Of a DNA stretch of 64,000 bases, positions 1-7,934 are shown in pieces. Location of the stretch: assembly GCF_016862455.1 (NCBI RefSeq), contig NZ_BOMZ01000111.1, positions 22,368 to 86,367 of the forward strand. Direction: 5' to 3'. The translations under genes and the position numbers were made by a program. Below the pieces are notes generated by a model, which was given only the letters and a program-made list of their open reading frames with translations, was not told the DNA's origin and did not search any database. Source of the DNA: Actinoplanes utahensis. GTDB taxonomy: Bacteria; Actinomycetota; Actinomycetes; Mycobacteriales; Micromonosporaceae. Every line of letters starts with the position of its first letter. Position 1 is the first letter of the stretch.

Positions 1-2085
1 CGGTTTGGCGTCGGTGACGATCGGCTCGGCGAGCGCCGCGAAGATCCGGTTGGCGGTCTCCTCGACGGCGCCGGGGTCGTTGACGTTCTCGACGAGCGCG
101 GCGAACTCGTCGCCGCCGAGCCGGGCGGCCGTGTCGTCGGCGCGCAGTGCCCCGGCGATCCGGTGCGCCACCGCGATCAGCAACTGGTCGCCGACCGCGT
201 GGCCGAGCGTGTCGTTCACGATCTTGAAGTCGTCCAGGTCGATGAAGAGCACGCCGATCACCGAGCCGTCCCGGGCGCTGCGGGCCGCCGCGTGCCGCAG
301 CCGGTCGTTGAAGAGCACCCGGTTCGCCAGCCCGGTCATCGCGTCGTGGAACGCCTGATGGGTCAGTTCGTTCTGGAGACGGCGCTGCTCGGTCACGTCC
401 CGCATGGTGATGACCAGGCCGGCCACCGTCGGTTCGGCGCGCAGGTCGCGGCAGTGCAGTTCGAGCAGCACCTCGTCGTGCCGGTGGCTGCGGGCCCGGA
501 AGTCCAGCAGCTGGTCCAGCTGGTGGCCGCCGCGGACCGCGGCGAGCACCTCGGCCAGCCGGTCCCGTTCGCCGGGGTGGATCACCTCGGGCAGCCGGGC
601 GCCGGTCGGGTCGCCGCCGAAGACGCCGATCGCGGACGGGCTGGCGTACCGGATCCGGTCCTGTTCGTCGATGATCGTGATGACGTCGGCGGTGTTCTGG
701 ATCAGGGTCCGGAAGTAGGTCTCGCTGTTGCGGCGGGCCACCTCCTGGCCGAGGGCGATCCGTTCCAGCGCGAGCGCCACCTGCCCGGCCAGCACCTCCA
801 CCGAGCGTTGCAGCTCCAGCAGCGCCCAGGTCGGCGCGGCCACGTGCAGGACGCCGACCAGCGGATCCCCGCCCGGCCGGTCCTTGAGCACCATCGGGCA
901 GCGCAGCGTCTTGGTGAACTGGGTGAGGCGTACCGCGACGGCCCAGTCCACCTCCCGGGTCGGGACCAGACGGGCCGCGGTGCCGGTGGCCCGGTCCACC
1001 GCCGCCTGCACCGCGGCCTCCGGCGACTGCGGCTCGGACTGGGTGATCGTGATGGCGAGCACCACGCCGTGCGGGACGTCGCCGGGGATCAGCTGGGCGA
1101 CCGCGGTGCGTACCGCCAGGCCGACTGCCTCGCTGTCGTTGGCCGACACCAGGGCCGCGGACGCCTCGCGCAGCGCCCGTTCCCGGGACATCGCCTGCCG
1201 GTGACTCGTCATGATGCCGGCCATCCGGGCCAGCACCAGCGCCACCATCAGCGTGCTCAGCGCGGCCACCACGGTCAGGCCGGCGAACTGGCCGTCCCGG
1301 AACATCTTCACCAGCAGCACGGTCGGCGCGACCATGGCCGCCCCGCCGAGCATCACCAGCCGGACGTTGCTGGTCTCCGCGACCGGCTCCTCGGCCGGGC
1401 GGGTCAGTTCGGCCATCGACGGGATCAGTGCCGCCATGCCGGCCGCCGTGTAGAGGGCCAGATGCCCGAAACCGGATTCCCGGCCGACGTCGGCGGCGAG
1501 CAGCGCGACCACCCCGGCGCCGAGCAGGTAGCCGGGCGCGACCAGGCGGCCCGGCATGGTCGCCAGCCGGACGAGCAGCCCGAGGCAGAGCAGGTCGGCG
1601 ACCGGCATGGCGATCTCGGTCCAGCCGGTGCCGACCGAGCCCTCGATCCGGGGGCCGACCACGAACGTCCAGATCAGCAGCGCCACGCCGGAGGTGACGG
1701 TGAGCGCGTCGAGCAGGCCGGCGCGGTCCCGGGACGAGCTGGTGCGCTGGTCGACGAAACCGGACAGGGCGACGGCCAGGACGGCGTACGCGACGAGCAG
1801 CAGGGCGGTGCCGGCCGATTCCAGCCACGGCAGCCAGTCGGTGATCCAGGACGGGGCACTCTCGGCCGCGCCGCCGGCGGCGGAGAGGATCACGGCGCCG
1901 GCCAGGACCCACCAGGGACGTACGTCGTCCGGTCTGCTCCGCCGGAGCCCCAGGCTGATCGCCACCACCGCGGAGACGCCCGCGGCCAGCCGTATCGGGG
2001 CGTGCAGTGCCGCCTGCAACCCGAAGGCCACGCCGAGCACCGCCATCCAGGCGCCGAAGATGGTTGCCGGCCATCGTGTCGGCAT
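1..2085 (-). CDS. Membrane-anchored PAS-GGDEF signalling protein (3' end beyond window)
   Basis: Reading leftward from an ATG at 2085, preceded by a GGGAGGGAG ribosome site five bases upstream, the frame is open to the window edge, so the C-terminus is missing. The N-terminal half has about eight hydrophobic segments. A GAF-like stretch follows, then a PAS segment (about residues 460-570) and a GGDEF domain with the intact motif LGGDEF near residue 660. That motif marks diguanylate cyclases, which make cyclic di-GMP from two GTP. An EAL phosphodiesterase domain often follows in this family and may lie outside the window. It is divergent from the methyltransferase at 2170. The cyclase domain is clear; the presence of EAL is unknown. 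Confidence 0.85.
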   Translation of the reverse strand, partial: MPTRWPATIFGAWMAVLGVAFGLQAALHAPIRLAAGVSAVVAISLGLRRSRPDDVRPWWVLAGAVILSAAGGAAESAPSWITDWLPWLESAGTALLLVAYAVLAVALSGFVDQRTSSSRDRAGLLDALTVTSGVALLIWTFVVGPRIEGSVGTGWTEIAMPVADLLCLGLLVRLATMPGRLVAPGYLLGAGVVALLAADVGRESGFGHLALYTAAGMAALIPSMAELTRPAEEPVAETSNVRLVMLGGAAMVAPTVLLVKMFRDGQFAGLTVVAALSTLMVALVLARMAGIMTSHRQAMSRERALREASAALVSANDSEAVGLAVRTAVAQLIPGDVPHGVVLAITITQSEPQSPEAAVQAAVDRATGTAARLVPTREVDWAVAVRLTQFTKTLRCPMVLKDRPGGDPLVGVLHVAAPTWALLELQRSVEVLAGQVALALERIALGQEVARRNSETYFRTLIQNTADVITIIDEQDRIRYASPSAIGVFGGDPTGARLPEVIHPGERDRLAEVLAAVRGGHQLDQLLDFRARSHRHDEVLLELHCRDLRAEPTVAGLVITMRDVTEQRRLQNELTHQAFHDAMTGLANRVLFNDRLRHAAARSARDGSVIGVLFIDLDDFKIVNDTLGHAVGDQLLIAVAHRIAGALRADDTAARLGGDEFAALVENVNDPGAVEETANRIFAALAEPIVTDAKP

Positions 2086-2169
2086 CGGCGCTCCCTCCCG
2101 ATGGGCGTGCTCGTCGTGACTGTTCGGCCCGGTGGGCACGGATCTGAGCGACAACGGCACAATCGGGGC

Positions 2170-2802
2170 GTGCTTCTCGAATTCGTCCAGGCCCACACCG
2201 TCCTGGCGCCGGTTCCGTTCGTTCCCGAGGTCCGGCTCTACCAGGCCGGTGACCCGATCGCCCTGTGGGAGGCGACCGAGGAGTCCGGCGCCGAGCAGCC
2301 GCCGCCGTTCTGGGCGTTCGCCTGGGCCGGTGGGCAGGCGCTGGCCCGGCACATCCTCGACGACCCGGATCTGGTCTCCGGGCGCAGCGTCCTCGACCTG
2401 GCCACCGGTTCCGGCCTGGTGGCGGTCGCCGCGGCCCGGGCCGGCGCGCATCCGGTCACCGCCAACGACATCGATCCGCTGTCGCTGGCCGCGGCCCGGG
2501 CCAACGCCGAAGCCAACGGGCTGCGGGTGGAGACGGTCGAGGCGGATCTGCTCGACAGCGACGAGACGTACGGCGTGGTCCTGGCCGGCGACGTCTTCTA
2601 CAGCCGGGAGATGGCCGGCCGGGTCCTGCCGTTCCTGCGGCGGGCGGCCGGCCGCGGCGCCCTGGTGCTCGTCGGTGACCCGGGCCGCGCCTATCTGCCG
2701 GACGGCCTGATCGAACGGGCCGTCTACGACGTGCCGGTCATCGAGGAACTGGAGAGCATGCCGATCCGCCGTACCAAGGTCTGGCAGGTCACCGCCTCCT
2801 GA
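2170..2802 (+). CDS. Class I SAM-dependent methyltransferase, ETFB-lysine/NNMT-like family
   Basis: 210 residues from a GTG start. The open frame extends far upstream, but homology-like sequence begins only here, and a CACAAT hexamer sits 12 bases before the start, which fits a leaderless transcript. The fold shows motif I VLDLATGSGLVAVAAA (about 75-90), the acidic ribose-binding loop ANDIDPLS, and motif IV VLAGDVFY. The segment PFWAFAWAGGQALARH before motif I is typical of the group containing mitochondrial ETFB lysine methyltransferase and bacterial homologues. The substrate is probably a protein side chain but cannot be read from sequence. Transcribed alone, convergent with the HAD gene. 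Confidence 0.85.
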   Translation: MLLEFVQAHTVLAPVPFVPEVRLYQAGDPIALWEATEESGAEQPPPFWAFAWAGGQALARHILDDPDLVSGRSVLDLATGSGLVAVAAARAGAHPVTANDIDPLSLAAARANAEANGLRVETVEADLLDSDETYGVVLAGDVFYSREMAGRVLPFLRRAAGRGALVLVGDPGRAYLPDGLIERAVYDVPVIEELESMPIRRTKVWQVTAS

Positions 2803-2916
2803 CAACCAGCCGGAGAGACCCCTCGCATGACCCGGGTCCGGGGGACGGTCCGGTGGACCGCCTGCCGTGGCCGCCGCGAGGCACGGGACCCGGCTACGGC
2901 GTACCGGGAAAGGGTG

Positions 2917-3627
2917 TCAGAGAAGGGCCAGGAGACCGTGACCGTCGGTGACCACCTGGTCGGGTTCGGCCTGGGTTCCGCCGGCGTCGGCGCGGCCGGA
3001 CGGCATCAGGACGGCGGTGCCGATGTCGGCGCGGCGCGCACAGGCGATGTCGCGGCGGCGGCTGTCGCCGACGAACCAGCAGGCGGCGGGGGCGATGCCG
3101 AGGCTGTCGGTGGCGGTCCAGATCATCTGCGGGTTGGGTTTGCGGACACCCGCCTCGTCGCTGTAGACCTGCACGTCGAAGAGATGGCCGACGCCGGCGT
3201 GCGCCAGGAAGTCGCGGTGGGCGGCGCCGGACAGGGTGTTGCTGACGACGGCGAGGTGGATGCCGCGTTCGGTGCAGGCGGCGAGGAACTCGGGGATGCC
3301 GGGACGCAGCGCCCACCCCTCGCGCCGGGCCCAGGCGTAGCTGAGCCGGGGGATCGCGCCACGCACCCGCGCCTGCGCCAGCCGGGGCCAGTCGCCGATC
3401 ACGAAGCGTTCCCAGACGTCGAGCTGCGGAAGCTCGTCGGGCCAGTCCTCGTCACGCCAGCGGGCGTAGGCGGCGGCGCCGTCCTTCAGCGACTGCTGGA
3501 TGCGGCCGGGGGCGAGCGCGCCGTCGATCAGGTTGTAGATGCGCAGCACGAGTTCCGGCTGGTCGGCGCGGAACGGCGCGTCGGCCAGGACGCCGCCGAA
3601 GTCCAGCAGAACGGCTTCCGGGGTCAT
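2917..3627 (-). CDS. HAD-family hydrolase at the end of the biotin operon
   Basis: 236 residues. HAD motif I is LLDFGGVLAD (about 7-16), with the nucleophile Asp kept but the usual second Asp replaced by Gly, as in the epoxide-hydrolase N-domain/haloacid-type branch. Motif II is the Ser in VVSNT, motif III the Lys in RKPNP, and motif IV the GDSRRRD acidic loop. The missing second Asp makes ordinary phosphatase activity less certain. Its ATG overlaps the stop of the upstream ROK gene by four bases (ATGA), so the two are probably translationally coupled, forming a sugar-kinase/hydrolase pair attached to the biotin genes. Substrate unknown. Confidence 0.85.
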   Translation of the reverse strand: MTPEAVLLDFGGVLADAPFRADQPELVLRIYNLIDGALAPGRIQQSLKDGAAAYARWRDEDWPDELPQLDVWERFVIGDWPRLAQARVRGAIPRLSYAWARREGWALRPGIPEFLAACTERGIHLAVVSNTLSGAAHRDFLAHAGVGHLFDVQVYSDEAGVRKPNPQMIWTATDSLGIAPAACWFVGDSRRRDIACARRADIGTAVLMPSGRADAGGTQAEPDQVVTDGHGLLALL

Positions 3628-4394
3628 CGGACCTGACCCAGGGTCCAGGCGCGGACGCCGCCGACGATGCCGGCCGTGTTCGGGACCACCACCACGTCGT
3701 CGCCCATCCGGGCCAGCTGGGTCGGGGTGATCAGGCGGGAGTTGCCGCCGCCGAGGTAGACGCGGTCCCAGAGGAAGACCGGGCGCAGGCCCTCGACCAC
3801 GTTGCGGACCCGGCGCGACCAGAGCGCGTCACCGAGGCGGCGGCGCTCGTGCTCCCCGATGTACGTGTCGTAGGACATCCCCCAGCGCACCGGCGCCTGC
3901 GACATCTCCAGGTGCGGGGCGAGCTCGCCGCCGTCGAAGAGGGCGCAGCCCAGGCCGGTGCCGAGGGTCAGCACCAGCTCGCAGCCGGTGCCCGCGACCA
4001 CCCCGGCGCCGTGCACCTCGGCGTCGTTGAGCACCAGCGTCGGCAGCCCGAACGCCTCGGCCAGCGCGGTCCGGGCGTCGAACCCGTGCCACGCCTCGAC
4101 CAGCTCCGGGTCGACCCTGGTCCGTGGCCCGCTGCGGGTCACGTAGTGCGGGGTGGCGACCACCACCCCGTGCCGGATCATGCCGGGCATGCCGACGGTG
4201 ACCCGGTCCGCGTTCGGCAGCCGCCCGCCGAGCCCGACCAGGGTCTTCACGAACAGGTCCGGCGGCAGTGGATAGGGCGTGGGCACCCGGATCGGCTGGG
4301 CCCGCATGGTCCCCGCCTCGTCGAGGACGGAACCCTTGATCCCGCCACCACCACAGTCGATCGCCAGGGTGAAAGCCACTCGGCCAGTGTGCAT
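3624..4394 (-). CDS. ROK-family sugar kinase, polyphosphate-glucokinase-like
   Basis: 256 residues; the start at 4394 is fixed by GGGGAGGGG six bases upstream. The N-terminal phosphate loop reads AIDCGGGGIKGSV (about 10-22) and the second ATP-binding element is LTLGTGLGCALFDGG (about 150). The C-terminal VYLGGGNSR and NTAGIVGGVRA match ROK proteins, and the length is close to actinobacterial polyphosphate glucokinases (about 265). No ROK zinc-binding Cys cluster is visible, which also fits that branch. It probably phosphorylates a hexose with polyphosphate or ATP. It begins 41 bases after bioD and overlaps the HAD gene by four bases, so it belongs to the bioF-bioD transcript, although no role in biotin synthesis is known. 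Confidence 0.82.
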   Translation of the reverse strand: MHTGRVAFTLAIDCGGGGIKGSVLDEAGTMRAQPIRVPTPYPLPPDLFVKTLVGLGGRLPNADRVTVGMPGMIRHGVVVATPHYVTRSGPRTRVDPELVEAWHGFDARTALAEAFGLPTLVLNDAEVHGAGVVAGTGCELVLTLGTGLGCALFDGGELAPHLEMSQAPVRWGMSYDTYIGEHERRRLGDALWSRRVRNVVEGLRPVFLWDRVYLGGGNSRLITPTQLARMGDDVVVVPNTAGIVGGVRAWTLGQVR

Positions 4395-4435
4395 GCGGAT
4401 CCCCTCCCCAGCCTGCAATTGTGCCGGGTGTCCCG

Positions 4436-5497
4436 CTATCCCGCCTCTTCCGCCCAGACACGCCAGTTGTCCAGCACCCCGTGCAGGGCGGGGGTGAGCC
4501 AGCCCGGAGCGGACCGCCGGAACACACCCGGATCCATCGATCCGGCGCCCGCGGGCAGCGCGCCGACCAGGTACGGGACGAGTTCGCCCAGGTTGGCCCA
4601 GTGGACCAGCTCCGGTTCGGCCGGCCAAGCGCCGAGGATCACCCGGGCCGGGACGGCACGCCGGTTCAGCGCCTCCAGCGTGAGGGCGGTGTGGTTGAGG
4701 GTGCCGAGCCCGGCCCGCGCCACCACGATCATGTTGGCGCCCAGGGTGGTGGCCAGGTCGGCGAAGGTCCACGGCTCGCCGGACGGACGCAGGCCCATCG
4801 GCACCAGCAGACCGCCGGCGCCCTCGACCAGCACCAGATCGTGTTTCGCGGCCTCCGCCCGGATCGCGTCGACCACGTCGAACAGGTCCAGCGCGGGCAG
4901 CCCGGCCACCTTGGCGGCGGCCAGCGGGGCCAGCGGTTCGGGGTATTCGGCGAGCGTGCGCACCGTCTCCGGGCCGGCCAGGCGGGTGACCACCTCGGCG
5001 TCGGTGGGCGCGCCGGTCGCGATGCCGGTCTGACCGGGTTTGATCACCGCGACACGCTGGCCCGCGGCCTGGGCGGCGGCGGCCATCGCGGCGGTGGCGA
5101 TGGTCTTGCCGACCTCGGTGTCGGTGCCGGTGACCAACACGATCCCGTGCCACTCGTCCGGGCTGCCGGAGGGGCGCGCGGGTTCCGGTTCGCGCTTCTC
5201 CACGGGTTCGGCGGTGGCCGGCGCCGGCGCTCCCGGAGACGGTTCGGCGGTGGCCGGGGCCGGCGCTCCCGGAGACGGTTCGGCGGTGGCCGGGGCCGGT
5301 GCTTCCGGAGACGGTTCGGCGGTGGGCGCGGTCTCCGGCTGCGGGGGTACGGGCGGAGCCTGCCCCCCGCCGTGCGCCTGCAACGGGTCCGGCTCCGGGG
5401 TGGCGGCCGTCCGCGGCGTCACGTCCGGCAGCCCGTGACCGCCGCCGCGGCGTGGGGGCGGCGGAACCACGGACAGGTGAGGGGGATCGGCGGTCAC
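4436..5497 (-). CDS. bioD: Dethiobiotin synthetase with long Pro/Ala-rich N-terminal extension
   Basis: BioD closes the ureido ring of dethiobiotin from 7,8-diaminononanoate, CO2 and ATP. The catalytic domain starts near residue 118: P-loop GTDTEVGKT (124-132), the Lys of VIKPGQTG, and VEGAGGLLVPM. The enzyme is usually about 225-240 residues; here a low-complexity extension of roughly 117 residues precedes it, containing three copies of a 12-residue Glu-Pro-Ser-Pro-Gly/Glu-Ala-Pro-rich unit. The chosen GTG start overlaps the bioF stop as GTGA. A GTG codon near residue 99 could give a normal-length protein instead, but it has no evident ribosome site. The extension is probably disordered. Confidence 0.9.
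   Translation of the reverse strand: MTADPPHLSVVPPPPRRGGGHGLPDVTPRTAATPEPDPLQAHGGGQAPPVPPQPETAPTAEPSPEAPAPATAEPSPGAPAPATAEPSPGAPAPATAEPVEKREPEPARPSGSPDEWHGIVLVTGTDTEVGKTIATAAMAAAAQAAGQRVAVIKPGQTGIATGAPTDAEVVTRLAGPETVRTLAEYPEPLAPLAAAKVAGLPALDLFDVVDAIRAEAAKHDLVLVEGAGGLLVPMGLRPSGEPWTFADLATTLGANMIVVARAGLGTLNHTALTLEALNRRAVPARVILGAWPAEPELVHWANLGELVPYLVGALPAGAGSMDPGVFRRSAPGWLTPALHGVLDNWRVWAEEAG
5210..5317 (-). repeat. Three 36-bp tandem repeats inside bioD
   Basis: Three adjacent in-frame 36-bp units encode EPSP(E/G)APAPATA, residues 61-96 of BioD. The DNA units are nearly identical, which suggests recent expansion rather than long conservation. Confidence 0.9.
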
Positions 5498-6645
5498 GGT
5501 GCGCACTCCAGGATCACGGTCAGGGCTCGGGCGAAAGCCTCCTCGGCCACGCCCGCGTTGACGGTCAGCCGCAGCCGCGAACTGCCGTCCGGTGTCGACG
5601 GAGGCCGGAAACAGCCGACCGCCACCCCGCGGTCCCGGCAGTTGGCGGCCCAGGCCACGGCGGCCTCGGGCCCCGGCGCCGGCACCGACAGCACCCCGGC
5701 GGCCGGGTCGCGGGTGGGGAATCCCGCGTCCCGCATCCGGGCGGCGATCAGCTTGCCGCGGCGGAACAGAACGGCCCGCCGGTCGTCGGCGGCCTGAGCG
5801 ACCTCGACGGCGGCGAGCACCCCGGCGACGACGGCGGGGGGTGGCGCGGTGTCGTAGATGAAGGTGCGGCCGGTGTCGACCAGGTGCCCGATGAACGCCG
5901 CCGGACCGGCCACCACACCGCCGGCGCCACCGAGCGCCTTGGACAGCGTGGCGGTGATGATCACGTCCGGCTGCCCGGCCAGGCCGGCGGCCGTGACGCC
6001 GCCGGACCCATGCGGGCCGAGGAGGCCGAGCGCGTGCGCGTCGTCGACGATCAGCAGCGCGCCGCGGGCCGAGGTGACCGCGTGCAGGGCGGTGAGCGGG
6101 GCGAGGTCGCCGTCGACGGAGAAGACCGACTCGGTGATCACGGCGGCTCGGCCGGGATGGGCGTCCAGCAGGGCGGCGACGGCGGCCGGGTCGTTGTGCG
6201 GGGCGACCCTGACCGGCGTCCCGGCGATCCGGCAGCCGTCGATCAGGGACGCGTGGTTGTAGGCGTCCGAGACGATCAGGTCGCAGACCGGGGCGACGGC
6301 CCGGACGACTGCCAGGTTGGCCAGGTAACCCGAGGAGAAGACCAGGGCGGCCTCGGCGCCGAGCCAGCCGGCCAGGGCGTCCTCGAGGGCGGTGTGGGCG
6401 TCGGTGGATCCGCGGACCAGGCGGGATCCGGTGGCGCCCAGCCCGTACGCCGCAAGCGCCTGCCGTGCCCCGTCGACCACCCGGGGGTGATCGGAGAGAC
6501 CGAGATAGTCGTTGCCGGCCAGATCGACGACGGCGCCGCCGGCCGATCGCGGCCGCAACTGACGGGTGAGCCCCGCCTTGGCCCGCTCGCGGGCCAGACG
6601 GCCGATCTCCTCCAGCCAGTCCGCCAAGACACCCCCATTGATCAC
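5494..6645 (-). CDS. bioF: 8-amino-7-oxononanoate synthase
   Basis: 383 residues, full length for the family. BioF is a PLP enzyme that condenses pimeloyl-ACP/CoA with alanine, the first step of biotin ring assembly. Visible are NDYLGL near 45-50, GSTDAHTALEDALA, the PLP-contacting DDAHALG (201-207) and the Schiff-base Lys in TATLSKALGG (about 236). It starts with GTG at 6645 in the 66-base gap shared with divergent bioB; an ATG a few bases inside is in another frame. No good ribosome site is seen. The stop overlaps the bioD start by four bases. Confidence 0.95.
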   Translation of the reverse strand: MINGGVLADWLEEIGRLARERAKAGLTRQLRPRSAGGAVVDLAGNDYLGLSDHPRVVDGARQALAAYGLGATGSRLVRGSTDAHTALEDALAGWLGAEAALVFSSGYLANLAVVRAVAPVCDLIVSDAYNHASLIDGCRIAGTPVRVAPHNDPAAVAALLDAHPGRAAVITESVFSVDGDLAPLTALHAVTSARGALLIVDDAHALGLLGPHGSGGVTAAGLAGQPDVIITATLSKALGGAGGVVAGPAAFIGHLVDTGRTFIYDTAPPPAVVAGVLAAVEVAQAADDRRAVLFRRGKLIAARMRDAGFPTRDPAAGVLSVPAPGPEAAVAWAANCRDRGVAVGCFRPPSTPDGSSRLRLTVNAGVAEEAFARALTVILECAP

Positions 6646-6699
6646 CGGAACGGAAAACTATCACCCAGCTCTGACAGTCCTACCGGGCTGGGAACTCTG

Positions 6700-6705
6700 T
6701 AGGGT
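6700..6705 (+). promoter_or_regulatory. Leaderless -10 hexamer for bioB
   Basis: TAGGGT begins exactly 12 bases before the bioB ATG, so transcription would start at or next to the start codon. No clear -35 box. Confidence 0.6.
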
Positions 6706-6711
6706 ACGGGC

Positions 6712-7707
6712 ATGCCAGAGATCCTCGACCGGGCCCGTGCCCGGGTGCTCGACGACGGTGCCGGTCTCGCCGAGGCGGACATCCTTGAGGTGCTGCGCCT
6801 CCCCGACGAGGACCTGCCGGAGCTGCTGCAACTGGCCCACGACGTCCGGATGAAGTGGTGCGGCCCGGAGGTCGAGGTCGAGGGCATCGTCTCGCTGAAG
6901 ACCGGTGGCTGTCCCGAGGACTGTCATTTCTGCTCCCAGTCGGGCCTTTTCGCATCCCCCGTCCGGGCGGTGTGGCTCGACATTCCCTCCCTCGTGGAGG
7001 CCGCGAAGCAGACCGCCGCCACCGGCGCGTCCGAGTTCTGCATCGTCGCCGCGGTCCGCGGGCCGGACCAGCGCCTGATGGACCAGATGCGGGCCGGCGT
7101 CAAGGCGATCAAGGAGGCGGTCGACATCCAGGTCGCCGCCAGCCTCGGCATGCTGAGCCAGGGGCAGGTCGACGAGCTGGCCGAGATGGGTGTGCACCGG
7201 TACAACCACAATCTGGAGACCTGCCGCTCCTACTTCCCGAACGTGGTGACCACCCACTCGTGGGAGGAGCGCTGGGACACGCTGACCATGGTCCGCGAGT
7301 CCGGCATGGAGGTCTGCTGCGGCGGCATCCTCGGCATGGGCGAGACCCTGGAGCAGCGCGCCGAGTTCGCCGCCCAGCTGGCCGAACTGGACCCGCACGA
7401 GGTCCCGCTGAACTTCCTCAGCCCGCGGCCGGGCACCCCCTTCGGTGACCGCCCGGTGGTGGAGGGCCGCGACGCGTTGCGCGCCATCGCCGCCTTCCGG
7501 CTGGCGATGCCGAGGACCATCCTGCGGTACGCCGGCGGCCGTGAGATCACGCTCGGCGACCTGGGCACCCGGGACGGTCTGCTCGGCGGCATCAACGCGA
7601 TGATCGTCGGCAATTACCTGACCACGCTGGGCCGGCCCGCCACCGCCGACCTGGAGCTGCTGAAAGACCTGAAGATGCCGGTCAAGTCCCTGTCGGCGAC
7701 CTTCTGA
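6712..7707 (+). CDS. bioB: Biotin synthase (radical SAM)
   Basis: 331 residues. BioB inserts sulfur into dethiobiotin, using a SAM-cleaving [4Fe-4S] cluster and an auxiliary cluster as sulfur donor. The SAM cluster motif CPEDCHFC spans residues 67-74, with Cys67, 71 and 74 as ligands. Downstream are YNHNLETCRSYF, the GGILGMGE loop and RPGTPF, all typical of BioB. The gene faces bioF across a 66-base gap, so the locus probably has back-to-back promoters. Its TGA overlaps the next ATG by one base. I saw no convincing BirA or BioQ box. Confidence 0.97.
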   Translation: MPEILDRARARVLDDGAGLAEADILEVLRLPDEDLPELLQLAHDVRMKWCGPEVEVEGIVSLKTGGCPEDCHFCSQSGLFASPVRAVWLDIPSLVEAAKQTAATGASEFCIVAAVRGPDQRLMDQMRAGVKAIKEAVDIQVAASLGMLSQGQVDELAEMGVHRYNHNLETCRSYFPNVVTTHSWEERWDTLTMVRESGMEVCCGGILGMGETLEQRAEFAAQLAELDPHEVPLNFLSPRPGTPFGDRPVVEGRDALRAIAAFRLAMPRTILRYAGGREITLGDLGTRDGLLGGINAMIVGNYLTTLGRPATADLELLKDLKMPVKSLSATF

Positions 7708-7874
7708 TGTACTGCGACCGGTGCGGGGAACCCGGCACCCACCCGGCGTGCGTGTCGGCGCGGGAGCTGGAGCCGCCGCGTTACTGCCCGGACTGCCGCC
7801 GCCGGATGAAGGTGCAGGTCGTCCCGACCGGCTGGACCGCCACCTGTGTGGAGCACGGCGAGCGGCGCGGCTGA
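7707..7874 (+). CDS. bsaP: Biotin synthase auxiliary protein, BsaP-like
   Basis: 55 residues; the ATG overlaps the bioB stop (TGATG). The sequence is dominated by cysteine pairs: CDRC (3-6), Cys15, CPDC (27-30) and Cys47, with a basic RRRMK stretch. Size, Cys layout and position directly behind bioB match BsaP, the small protein reported to sustain biotin synthase activity in Mycobacterium tuberculosis, probably through the iron-sulfur cluster. Identification rests on context and Cys pattern. The metal or cluster bound here is inferred. Confidence 0.85.
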   Translation: MYCDRCGEPGTHPACVSARELEPPRYCPDCRRRMKVQVVPTGWTATCVEHGERRG

Positions 7875-7883
7875 CGGCCACTT

Positions 7884-7930
7884 CCCGTGTGTGTTCCAGG
7901 GGCGTACGACGGCCGGGATGCACACACGGG
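7884..7930. terminator. Hairpin between convergent bsaP and GNAT gene
   Basis: A 10-bp perfect stem, CCCGTGTGTG (7884-7893) with CACACACGGG (7921-7930), and a 27-base loop. No T-run follows. It lies between two convergent genes, so it may terminate both. Confidence 0.5.
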
Positions 7931-7934
7931 AGCC

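Noticed and set aside
163..2169. Long rightward open frame running into the methyltransferase
   Set aside because: It is antisense to the GGDEF protein and full of Gly/Arg/Pro/His residues, the usual artefact opposite GC-rich genes; only the part from 2170 looks like protein.
6646..6711. BirA or BioQ operator between bioF and bioB
   Set aside because: No convincing palindrome of either type could be found in the 66 bases.
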